A stretch of 64,000 nt of DNA from the NCBI GenBank assembly GCA_902729315.2, contig LR746275.1, positions 2,202,501-2,266,500 on the forward strand, given 5' to 3'. The notes beneath the pieces are model-generated. The model was not told the DNA's origin and searched no databases. It saw only the letters and a program-made list of their open reading frames with translations. Of the stretch, positions 45,503-56,741 are shown piece by piece. Source of the DNA: Spirodela intermedia. Its lineage: Eukaryota > Streptophyta > Magnoliopsida > Alismatales > Araceae. Both the position numbers and the translations under genes were made by a program. How positions within the stretch are numbered: the first letter of the stretch is position 1; the number at the start of each line of letters is the position of its first letter.

Positions 45503-48266
45503 ATGAAATTCTGCAAGAAATACCAGGAATACATGCAGGGCCAGGAGGAGCTTCCTCGGGTAGGTCTCAAGCGGCTCAAGAAGATACTAAAGAGATGCCA
45601 AGCAGAGCTCCGATCCCGGAACGACGGCCTCCGGCGGCAGGAGCAGTCGACTCAGGTGGGAGATGAGGCCGCGGAAGGGGCCGAGCTCAGGGGAAGCTGC
45701 AGCAGTGGATGCCCGAACCATTGCCCAGGTATATCTTAATCAATCTTACTCATCTCTCTCTCTCTCTCTTTTTCATACTGGGGAGGATCCCAATGTCGCT
45801 TGTCTTGTCAGTTCTTGATTTTCATCAGGAATCCGTGCCTTCTGGGTCGTTCAAAGTTTCTGTTTTTGATAGAATTAATCGATTATTTTCTATTTCGAGT
45901 AACAATAACCCGATCACCCGCATTCTCAATTTCTTCTTCTGTTCAATAAAAACCTCTGGATCTATCCCCAATCTAACAATTCACTGCACCTGGAGATCAT
46001 CAGGCTTCTTGGGTGATCCCGAGTACCTTAAAGATGTCTTCTTGATGGGATTTTTTTTCTATGATCTCTGGTCACAGTGTGCGACGGGACCTTCTTCCCT
46101 GCGCTCCTGGATGAGATGTCGACGATCACAGGCTGCTTCAACGAGCGGGCCAGGCGGCTGCTCGAGCTGCATCTGGCCTCGGGCGTTCAGAAGTACTTCA
46201 ACCTGCTTAAGCGCCGCATGCATCTCAGTCACCATGGGAATTTGATGCAGGAAGGGAAAGATCTGGTCACCTATGCCATCATAAACTCCATCGCCATGAG
46301 AAAAATCCTGAAGAAATACGACAAGGTGGGTTTTACCCGAATTAGTTCTATATATGTATATAGAACTAATTTCAATGTAAATTAGTGAATTAAGAAATAT
46401 GATTATATTATCTCTGATGAATTTCTTGTGCGTGTTGAAGATCCATTACTCGAAGCAAGGCCAGGAGTTTAAGTCGCGGGCTCAGGTTATGCACATTGAG
46501 ATACTCCAATCGCCATGGCTGTGTGAGCTGATGGCGTTCTACATAAATCAGAGGGAGTGCAAGAGCAAGAAGAAGACGGGCACGGAGCTCTTCGAGGATT
46601 GCTATTTGTCATTTGACGCTGGGAAGCCCTCGCTCTTCTGCGGGCTGTTTGACTCCTTGAAGCTCGAAATCGACCTCACATGCTCCATCTGCCTGGTGAG
46701 CGAGTTCCGAATTGGGATTCAACTAAAAGCTTTTTATTTTATCATTTGAAATTGGGATCTCTCCTGATATTCATATATTTTTTTCAAAATAGAAAAACTT
46801 GAAGGAATAACTCGTATTCATTTGGTGCTAATTATTGGAAATTAAAATAATAACCATTTTTTTTAAAAAAATCTAAGTTACCCAAACCCCAACTCGTATT
46901 CATTTTCTAGGAAAATACTTAAACTATGAGGAACAATGATCCTCGGAAAAAAAAAAAGCTAGCTACCCAGAACCCACCTTGTTATTTTAAGTTTCAAATA
47001 AGTGGGAAATATGATTCCTCGAAGGCTGAAATTGACCCAACTTGTACTATTTTGGTTTAATTGATTCTACATTTTTATTTTAAATTATAAATTCTAAAAT
47101 ATCCACATACTGATATTATGTGTGTGTGTTTGTGTCCTGGTTACCCAGAACCCAACTCATTCTTTGAAGTTTTAACCATGGTTATTCTCTTACTAGGCTT
47201 GAAAATATCTAAAAGACCTTGATTACGGTTCTCTCTTTTTGATTCGGATGGGTTTTTTATACGAGAGATAATAATTGAATTTTGTTGATATTTCCAGGAC
47301 ACGGTGTTCGACCCAGTTTCTCTCTCCTGCGGCCATATCTTCTGTCACATGTGCAGCTGCTCAGCAGCATCTGTGAGCATTGTGGATGGGCTGAAGACTG
47401 CAAGTTCCAAAGCCAAGTGCCCTCTGTGTCGGCAGGTGATCATCATTCCTGCTTGACAATACTTGACTCATGTATCTTCCTATAGTGTTCTAACATGAAA
47501 TATTTAACACATTTATACCAAAAAAAAATTAATGTTCATAATTACATATTTTTTGAAAAAATGACAAATAAGGGAATTGAACTCGGTCTCTTCTTTGAAA
47601 ATTTCTCTTTCCTCCATATTTTCTGACGAGCCCTTTTTTGTTAAGTAGGTTGAACAGAATATATAAATTAATTTTTATTTTTAAATGGGTTTAAACCGGA
47701 TAAAAGAATATCAAAGGGATCCACCCAAGTATGTTTGATAACTGATGCATCGACTTACTATATCCGTGGGTATATACCTTCATTAAACTAGATTATATTT
47801 TGGTTTATTTTCCCTCGGGACATCAGATCTGAATATTAAAAAAAAATGAATGGGATCGGATTGTGGGTCAAAACATAGATCCTATTGAATCCAAAAATTT
47901 ACTATAATAATGAGAGATTAAATGAAACAAGAAATTCGTATCCCTTGAATTCTGTATTATGTCAATGATGCATGACGAAGACATCCTGTTTCTTGATCAG
48001 GCCGGAGTGTATGATGGTGCAGTGCACTTGGAGGAGCTGAACATCCTGTTGAAGAGGAGGTACGGTTGGTTGACTTTCCCCCTCCCCCACCCCATGAACA
48101 ACTGATGCAGTGGCTTCGCATGTGGAATCCTTCCCTTACACCGATTGTCATGGCGTGCAGCTGCTCCGAGTACTGGGAGGAGCGGACTCAGAGCGAGCGG
48201 GCTGAGCGAGTGCGGCAGGCGAAGGAACACTGGGAGTCTCTGTGCCGGGCGTTCACCGGCATCTGA
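45503..48266 (+). CDS. NLA: SPX-RING E3 ubiquitin ligase (BAH1/NLA-like)
   Basis: Six exons (45503-45728, 46078-46325, 46441-46695, 47298-47435, 48001-48059, 48161-48266) give 343 residues, the family length. The SPX domain (about 1-165) begins [20 protein letters not shown] and contains [11 protein letters not shown], a helix whose lysines bind inositol pyrophosphates in this domain class; it continues to [20 protein letters not shown]. The RING domain (about 239-288) reads [20 protein letters not shown], then CHMC and KCPLCRQ, with all zinc ligands present. The C-terminal helix is [29 protein letters not shown]-type ligases ubiquitinate PHT1 phosphate transporters, so a role in phosphate/nitrogen homeostasis is inferred from family. 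In Arabidopsis the transcript is a miR827 target; I did not see an obvious miR827-complementary site in the 200 bases before the ATG. Confidence 0.94.
46340..46371. repeat. perfect 15-bp inverted repeat (hairpin) in NLA-like intron 2
   Basis: The arms AATTAGTTCTATATA and TATATAGAACTAATT flank a two-base loop (TG). It begins 14 bases after the 5' splice site at 46326. Confidence 0.9.
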
Positions 48267-48668
48267 TGGGGGTCTCACAAAGCTACCACCCTTCCTACAT
48301 CCTCTTACTCTTCATCTTCTTCTGTTTCTTCTCATGTAAATAGTTGAGAATGAGATTCATTTTAGATTGTTCCTTCTGCTACTGGCTTTGCCCGATTGTC
48401 GGTCGGAATGGGTCTGTTTTTGCAAGGGATGTGGAAGGGAAGGGAGCATAACTTCTGGGTGTGAAGGGAGTGCGGCCTGTCTGGATTCTAATCAATGGTA
48501 ATCCATGTGTAGAGAGAGAGAGATCTAGTGATTGAACCGCCGACAGTCTCCGGACGTTGACTTTTCTAGAAATCCAGTTTCCAGCGTCTGGGTTATACTC
48601 AATATTCAATAAATTCGTCCATCCCTAGCTCGAACCTACTCGGTGATCGTGTCCACTGTCAACGGTCC

Positions 48669-48718
<50 letters not shown>

Positions 48719-48996
48719 GTGTGGAAAGAGGGAAAAGGAGAGGGAGAGGTCCTCCCCAGTGCTCATCATACTCCGACTAGCATAATACGACATAAATAGC
48801 GTGAGATTTCACCGACGAGCCAGAGAAAGGATTGAAGCTCTGACTGGTCGTCGTCTCAAACCTGGCGGGGTCCAATGGCGAATGGACAGCTCTGATGCCC
48901 GCAATTACTGCTCCGATCTCGCCTGCAGAATTGGAATACGGACAACCACGGTGAGCTTTTCAGGCCCACAATGAAGGTGTCAGCTGGGGAGAAGGA
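48267..48996. other. convergent 3' UTRs, NLA-like and SR gene
   Basis: Contains the NLA-like 3' UTR, a (GA)n tract (48673-48711) and the downstream end of the SR gene. An extra terminal exon of the SR gene could start near 48988 (CCCCAG acceptor), but it would add only a few residues. Confidence 0.5.
48673..48711. repeat. (AG)n microsatellite
   Basis: Pure tract between two convergent genes, followed by AAAGAGAGG. Confidence 0.95.
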
Positions 48997-49221
48997 TCAT
49001 GGAATCGTTCTTACAGGGGATGGAGACCGGGATCTGCTCCTGCTCTTGCTCCTGCTCCTGCTCCTGCTCCTGCTCCGGCTCCTGCTTTTGCTCTTGCTCT
49101 TGCTCCTATTGGGGCTCTTGCTCTTGCTCCTGCTCCTGCTGGGGCTCTTCTTAAGGGGTGGGCTCTTGCTCACTCTCTTGTTTCGGGAACGCAAGAGGAA
49201 GAACAGATTAGTCCAACCACT

Positions 49222-49257
<36 letters not shown>

Positions 49258-49479
49258 TGGTAATCTGATGACGGTGGTAACGAAGACTCACAGTTGGGGT
49301 CAGGGAACGGCTTCGGGAGCGGGATCTGCAAAAAGTTCCAGAAACAACGCGTTTAACAGTCTGATCCCATAATCCTCGATGTCTCTTCCACGCCACATTT
49401 ACAATAATAATAGGAGAGCTTCAGCAGGCAGTTTGATCAACATCGCCAAGAAACCACAACCAGAAATTACTGTTCAAAT

Positions 49480-49522
<43 letters not shown>

Positions 49523-52500
49523 GTGGGGGAGGAAGTGGGGGGGAGGACCAAGAAGAATCACCTGATGATAAACACTGGGCGGGCGGCAGTGCGGGCGGAG
49601 AAAATCTCAACTTGTCATTTAAAAAAAAATTGTGGGCCAAATCCAGAGGGTTTATAGCGAAATGATGAGTGACCAATCTAGTTTTCCCAGATCCAGAGCT
49701 CTCAATCAAGATGAGATCATCCGATCCAGCTTTAATGACGCGGTCCACCCTCTCTGGGCCAGTTGGAATTCAAAGGGGGCATGAGAGTAATGCCGTGAAC
49801 TGTAAGAAGAGAGAGAGAGAGAGAGATGCTGGTTTTGGGTTTCCATGGCTACCTCAGCAACAAAGGGTTGCAGGCATAGGCACCAAATACCACAGAGAGC
49901 CCCCAATTCCCCAAATCGCCGCACAAGCCCCACATCTAGAAGACAAAATAAGCCAACATTCAACAAGGAAATAATAAAGTTCAGCTATCTAGGCTCGTAG
50001 TTTTGTAGATGAGGGGATGGGTTTCCATATAATTAAAAAAAAAAAAAAACTTCAGCTTTCTCGTGCGGGCGGAAAAATAACGGATTTATTAAAATACCCA
50101 TAGAAATAGGTAGATTCGGGTGCCGTGTGATAAAAGAAAATAATAAGCGAGAGGTGGGAAGAAATAATCCTAAAAAATCCAGGAAGTGTTCGTGTTCATA
50201 ACAAAGCAGCTAAAACAATGCATTCAATATCAAAGATCTCTCAAATTTTGAACTGTTTCGGCATGCAAACGGTTTGAAGTGCCATTTGGGAAGCCCTTGA
50301 ACAGCGAGAAACATCGGATGTAACAATGATCAACAAGTAGTCGGCCTAACCTTGAATCAACAAGCAGATTTGGGCGGTAAGAAACAGTTCTCTATAGATC
50401 AGATTTCCAAGGTGACCATAGCATTATTTCCGACAATGAAGGAATCACTGGGAATGCAAAAGAAATCGTAATATACAGAAAACCTGATCTGTATCTCTCT
50501 CTCTCTCTCTCTCCCCCCTCCCTTACGCTTGGTGGCATCATCAACACAGAAAATTAAAAAAAAGAAGCAAGAGGTGACAACCTGGCTTGTATCGAGGGCG
50601 ATGCTTATCAACTGTTTTCGAGATGAACCTTGACTTAAATCACCCCGTCATTACACTGAGCATCATTTTGTAGCCACCAAACATGCATATTTCTCCCTGA
50701 TTGTAGTAGATTGACTAACCATATTACACCGCAAAGGCAAGTCTTTCGAATCAGATCCCTTAATTATCAGAACCCTAAACAGTTGTTGAAAAGTCAACCC
50801 ATCAAGGGAATGCGGCCACCCGGCAAAGGTTGAAGAAAAGCCTAATAAAATAAGGAGCAAGCAGTTGAAAAAGAAAAATAGTACACCCATCCAGAAAAAT
50901 ATGAGAATATTACCTTGACAAGGATCGCTCTTTAGACACTGAGCGAACACGTGGAGAGATGGATTTGGATCGGGATCGAGAAGGAGACCGCTCAGAGTGC
51001 TTTGCCTTGGGTGACTTGCTGCAAAATGATTCAGGAAAGTAAATAACAGTTTGGGTAGAAATCTGTAGCAAACAAGGACAGGCTGGAATAGTAAACCTAG
51101 GACTTCTGCTTTTACTGATGCTGCGACTACGGCTTCGGCTTCGGCTCCTTGAGCGAGAACGGCTGCGACTCCTAGAACCACTTCGCCGAGAATCATACTC
51201 CTTAACCTTTAACAGAAAAAGCACATGTGGAGACTGATATACATGTGAATGCTGAGATAGCTAGAAGGTAGAGAAGATCATGACAATCACCCGAATGTAT
51301 GACCGTGCGAATGCATTACGAAACTCAGAATCATCAAGCTTCCTAATCTGCAGAGTTAAATATTAAAAAAAATTAGGTAAGCTTCATTCGAGTGTTTTGT
51401 TACTGGACGAAGTAATCAACGGTTTTAGTAATAAATCAGCAACTTACAGCATATTTCATATCATCATAGTTTGTGTAGTCTACAATTCCTGTTGTGCCTG
51501 GAAATAAAGCAACCACAGCATCAGTTCAATGATTCTTTATGGTTGAGGGTAACGACTTAGGGACTCCATACATTATATTATGATAAAAGGATACTAAATG
51601 TGGATGTGATTTACTACAGTAAAAATAAAATAAAATAAAAACATGCATAAAAACGAGGACAATTCTACATAACCAAAAATGGCATGCATTGGAAAGAATA
51701 TACAATTTAGCTCAATTATTCACAAGTATTTTGGAAACATTAAAAGATCGTGATTAAATAAAAACCCACATGGTATTAATGAGCGTACCCAGCTGCTGCC
51801 AAAGTTTACAGGATACTCGATAACTATCACTTTATTGTGTCATAACTGGAAACGATTTGCATGTTCTACACCGCAAAATGATCTTATTGTGACATAAGAA
51901 AATTCAACCCTCAGTTAAACGAGTACAAATATATGTACCCATATATGTGTGTACAAATATGCATACTTCAGGAGATACTGAGAATGAGATACGCAGCTTT
52001 TCATGCAAAAGGGATGAAAAATGGCCGAAGTGATGATAATCCAGTATTAACCCAACAACACGAACATCCTTGCAAACTCAGAGACCAAGTTATAATGAGG
52101 ACAGCCTTTTAAAAAAAAAGAGGTAACTGGGTTTCAAAATCTTTCCACACATTTGGGGAAATGCTACGATCTGGCAACACATACATGACCAACAAGGGCA
52201 TTACGGCAACCAAGATGATAATCCTACGTGAGAATTATGGACAACCAACCGACGCATGTATGTATAAACACAATATTTACTAAGAAATAGTACGCGAGAA
52301 AATAACAGTAACATCTCAAGACTTACTACCTATACGATGAAATCTAAGACACAATTCACAAGGACGTATAATTTTATAGCCAAATTTTATGGCCAAATAG
52401 TACACGTATTTAAAATGCGCACTTTATCTTGTCTGGTCAAACAATAACTATTCAAACGAACATGAAAATGGTTCCACAAATAAGAAGATCGAGTGTCAAG

Positions 52501-54646
52501 AATTCACATTCAACCAAGCAGCAGCTCTTGCCTAGATAAGACTGCCTTGTCTTTCAGGTGACACCAAAATAATGTGATCACCATGGTGAAGTTTGATAAT
52601 AGATTATATGTACATGGAAAAAAAAATATTAACTGAAAAAATATTTTTTCTTCACACAACGATATCAATTCACATTGTCAAAAGAGTACAGTATCATTTG
52701 GAAATCATACCATGAATCCTAAGATATTTAAGTCGTTAGCAATAAAAAATCGTTAGCCTTACAAACAAAGAGATAAGTTTGAGGTATGCTCACCACGCCC
52801 ATCACGGAACACCTGAGAAAAGCAGACATCTCCGGCCCGACGCATATGATCCTGTCAATAAGGAAAATTTTCAAATAAAGAATAAACCAATAGACATCAA
52901 AAGGAAAAAAAACAGAGAATAAGAAAGTACTACCTTCAAGTCTTGCCAGGAAGCAGAGCTCGGCAAACCAGTAACAAGAACTGCATAGCGGAAACAAGTT
53001 TGAAAGTCCTAATCTGGAATAAGTCCTCGATGAAACGTAACTATCTCCTATTTAAATATCATACCACGGTGTTCTGTCCTCCTAGAGACCCCACGCCCAC
53101 CACTGGAACCATTATAACTACTGTGGCGATCATTTGAAGATGAATTGCCACGCCCACCATGTGCAAGTTCAACCTAGAAGAACACCAAATGAAACATGTC
53201 ACAAGAAAAAGAACTAAAAATGAATACTCCTGATTTCTCTTAAGGGAGAAAAGAACCGTCTAAAAAAATCAGAAGAATAACAATACCCGAAGTCTATGGC
53301 CATCAAAATTATAACCATCACGCCCTCGAATAGCATCATCGGCATCACGGGCATCCTCAAACTGTCTCAAATAAATTTAATGCAAACATTAGAATAGGCA
53401 AAGACTACACTCTCATTCCCAAAACTAGAATATGCACGAGATAAAAAGGGATTTGCCCAACGACGAAAGAATTTTGGAAAGTTCAAGGTATTATGTATGA
53501 TTCAGTTGCTGAAGATGGTCAACATTCTTATCATTCAACTAAACAGCTTGGCACACGCTGATCAATAATGTAATACTATCTCTTGAAAACATATCGCTTG
53601 AAAATCACTACAAGGTTGGGCAGGTGGTTAATGTTGATTAACTTAATGAGAATCAATAAGCATGTCGTTGGGACCAAAACAGGATCAGCCCTGCATCACT
53701 TCTTTTAAGTACCTAATTCGTACTCATTCCACTAAATCACTAAGATGTAATGCAACTTAAGGTAACGTCTAAGTTTTAGTAACTATTTAACGAAGGAAGT
53801 TCATATGTCCCTATCAAAAACAAATGATAACCAAATGGAATAAGAAAAATTACTGCTGCCAAAAGAGAGTAGCCTCACATTGAGGGATTGAAAAGTCGAG
53901 TTCAATCAATACCGCGATACATGCACAACCATTCACGAAATAAGATGTGTGCTCATTACATTTATTAAAGAAGCATTCACTACCTCAATAAAAGCATAAC
54001 CGGGTGGCCTTGGAGGAATCTTCAGGTCAATATCAACAATGTGACCATACTGCATTAACATCAAGAATCAGTATTGGAGGAAATGAACTGAACAACATAA
54101 TTATAATCAATAACAAAAAATCACATTTTCCGGACCAACGAAGGGCAAGATTGCAACCTCCATGACGCAATAAAACAATTCAGAGTACCATTCAAATGCA
54201 AGGAATAAACTATGGAAACAATCACGAGTCAAGAACTGTAGATAAACACATTGAACAAAAAAAAAATCCATCTTGACGCATCAAACGAAGCACAACACGT
54301 TCATACGACAAAACAGAAAATCTCCTGTGTACACTCGCAAAAATAGTAAAGGTCATTTTTTGGCGCAATTTATAAGCTGCCCTTTCAAAACGTGATTTTA
54401 TAAGCGCACAAGTCGAATAGTAGAGAGAACATGGTTTGCAAACGCACAAAAAACCATACGTATTTAGGTGCACAATGTTTCACCACATCATTACTCCACA
54501 TGATAGAAGAAAAGCAGCCTAAATGAAGCGGAATTAGGTTAAAAAACTTGGCAACATACCTTGAAAAACAAATCTTCAACTTCCTTTTCGCGTATATCTC
54601 CGGGAAGGTTTCCAACATAAACGGTACGATTAGCGCGGCTACTCAT
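48997..54646 (-). CDS. SR34: SR splicing factor, SF2/ASF class (SR34/SR30-like)
   Basis: Twelve exons on the minus strand: 54560-54646, 53984-54049, 53287-53361, 53065-53173, 52934-52980, 52794-52851, 51448-51497, 51291-51347, 51097-51206, 50914-51018, 49292-49325, 48997-49176 (about 325 residues). RRM1 starts [20 protein letters not shown] and includes [20 protein letters not shown] Gly/Ser linker leads to the pseudo-RRM with the hallmark [20 protein letters not shown]. An RS domain follows ([18 protein letters not shown] and onward). The protein binds exonic enhancers and selects splice sites in nuclear speckles. The last two exons are the weakest. For exon 12 I chose the acceptor AACAAG at 49177-49182, preceded by a CTAAT branch-like word; an upstream TATAG acceptor would add an unlikely SGWTNLFF stretch. 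Alternative splicing is expected in this family, and the long introns 6 and 10 are candidates. Confidence 0.9.
49030..49145 (-). repeat. hexanucleotide repeats encoding the RS/KS tail
   Basis: On the plus strand CTCCTG and CTCTTG units alternate. On the sense strand they encode SR and SK dipeptides in long runs. Repeat slippage can change the tail length in frame. Confidence 0.9.
49483..49515. repeat. (GA)n tract in SR gene intron 10
   Basis: CT on the SR sense strand, 158 bases upstream of exon 49292-49325. Confidence 0.93.
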
Positions 54647-55880
54647 TTTTTTCTGAAATTCACACAACCAAAGACAAATGACTAAAATAAGTAACTGCAA
54701 GATACATGTACATTGGAAGATAAACCGTTACAGCCCCGTCAACATCCCTGATCCTAGAACGATGTCAAAAAGCCTAACAGCGAGATGTAATTCAATAATA
54801 TACAGACCAAACGCAAATGCTGTCCTGGAATCCCTAACACTAACGCGAACAAGTAGAGTTAAAGGCTAAGGTAAGATTAAAACCCTATAAAGCTCATACC
54901 AGCTAAACTACGACGAAGAGAGTTGGACTCAGAGTGGACAAAGCGGTAGACAATTCAAGAAGATCAGGAAACGAAAAATCTCAAGATATAATCGAAACCC
55001 TAGGACAAGGCATCGCCCGCAGCGACAGTTGAACCGCCAGTGATAATGTGAGAGAGGAAAAAATTTCCAAAACGACGACACGCTCGAAACCGAAACCCTA
55101 GGGTTCGGACACCAACCTCGGCGGTTTAGCGAGACGACCGGTGACTACAGGAGCCGATCCAACTAGACGTCCGGAGCATATATATACGGAAACCAGCGGG
55201 TGGCAGAATCGTAAATAAATCAAACTAGGAAGCCGGGTGGAAAATGGAAAAACGAAAAATCCCCGCCGTTCACTTAACGCCATTCAAAATTTCGCTTCAT
55301 CCGACGGCAGCGAACCTTTTCCGAACGGAGATTCTAGCGAGGGGTACTGACTCGTACCGACGACCCAAGCCGAAAATTCACCGATTAAAAAGTCAAAATA
55401 CATTTCACATTTTTTTAAATATAGAAATATAATTTTAAAATGGAAATAAAAAGTATATACGACGAGGTTATTTAGATCTCTCATTGCCAATAGTTCAATT
55501 TGAACATTCTTTCGTATTTTTTAACATAACAAAAATGCTAATTTACGGGATGTATCGTAGTTATTGTCAATTAATTTTTAGATTAAAGTAATAAAGAAAT
55601 ATTTCCATCATAAAATTTCATGACGTTGCCTCAAATTGGATTTGGTAGTTTAGTCGTCACCTTGTGACTCCTCTAACTAGTGGAACATAATGAAGGCAGT
55701 GGTTCCTAACATCTAGGAGTCAATGTTGACCTAGAGGGCTACATGAAGATGGTGAGCAGTGGCAAAGGTGCACCCTTTTCATCTTGTAAGGGGGTTACAG
55801 GAGAGAGAGAGAGAGAGAGAGAGGGAAGACCCAGAAATAGTGAGCGGAACGTTGCTCTCATCAGCAGAGAGGAGATAGAG

Positions 55881-55935
<55 letters not shown>

Positions 55936-56383
55936 CCAGAATAGTGAGCGGAACGTTGCTCTCATCAGCAGAGAGGAGATAGAGAGAGAGAGAGAGAGAG
56001 AGAGGAGGAGATTTTTCTTCTTGGGTTCGATACAGAGGCATAAAAGCAGGATCAGCCCATCATCATCCACCCAGGACAAAGCCAAGATACATTCAAATAC
56101 CTAAAGGAAGATGACATTGCTCTGCAGAACATGCGTGAAGAGATCACCAGTTCAAAATGACAAAAGGATTATAAACATAGGTAGCATGGGGCACTTTGAA
56201 TTTTCCCAGAATGGCTCCAATTATCTGACCCAAAAAGGAGAGTTTATTCCCAGAATGGCAACAATCGATAAACTGGGAAAGGAAAGTATCGAACAGGTAA
56301 AGAAACCACAGTCAAACTAAATGGAGGAAAGAAGTTCTTTATTTTGAAACAGTTCATGTGGCGAGGATGAGATGGCGATGTCA
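54647..56383. promoter_or_regulatory. SR gene leader/promoter and NDUFS5 3' region
   Basis: An acceptor-like TTTCAG nine bases before the SR ATG suggests a 5' UTR intron. Telo-box words AAACCCTAG occur at 54995-55003 and 55093-55101, the second as part of the palindrome ACCCTAGGGT; they fit a promoter of a highly expressed RNA-processing gene. Further right are AT-rich spacer and a duplicated GA-rich block (55828-55986). No other gene recognised. Confidence 0.5.
55828..55986. repeat. tandem duplication flanked by long (GA)n tracts
   Basis: A 50-base block (GACCCAGAA..ATAGTGAGCGG, then AACGTTGCTCTCATCAGCAG and AGAGGAGATAGAGAG) occurs at 55828 and again at 55933, nearly identical, separated by (GA)24 at 55884-55932 and bordered by more GA repeats. 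Confidence 0.93.
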
Positions 56384-56687
56384 CTAATGATGAGCTGATT
56401 CACCTCCACCACCTGCTTCTTCCTTGGCCTTCCTTGCGGCTGCTCTGATCTGCCGTTGCTCCTCCTTGTAGATTCGGTTTCTCCTTTGGAACTGCGAGGT
56501 CATCCGGAGACCTGTTAGAAAGGAAAGACGGGGAGAATAGGAAACTTCTCTTTGGTTTCCTCTCCTTTTCATGACTGAATAGGATTGCCTTTCAATTTAA
56601 GTAGATGGATTCTGAACTTTGGGGGGGAGGAAGGAACTTGATTCATATATTGCTGTCAGGAACGAGAGATAGATAGATAGATATATA

Positions 56688-56741
<54 letters not shown>

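Noticed and set aside
48971-49372. Poly-Leu plus-strand frame
   Set aside because: Antisense of the hexanucleotide-encoded RS/KS tail of the SR gene.
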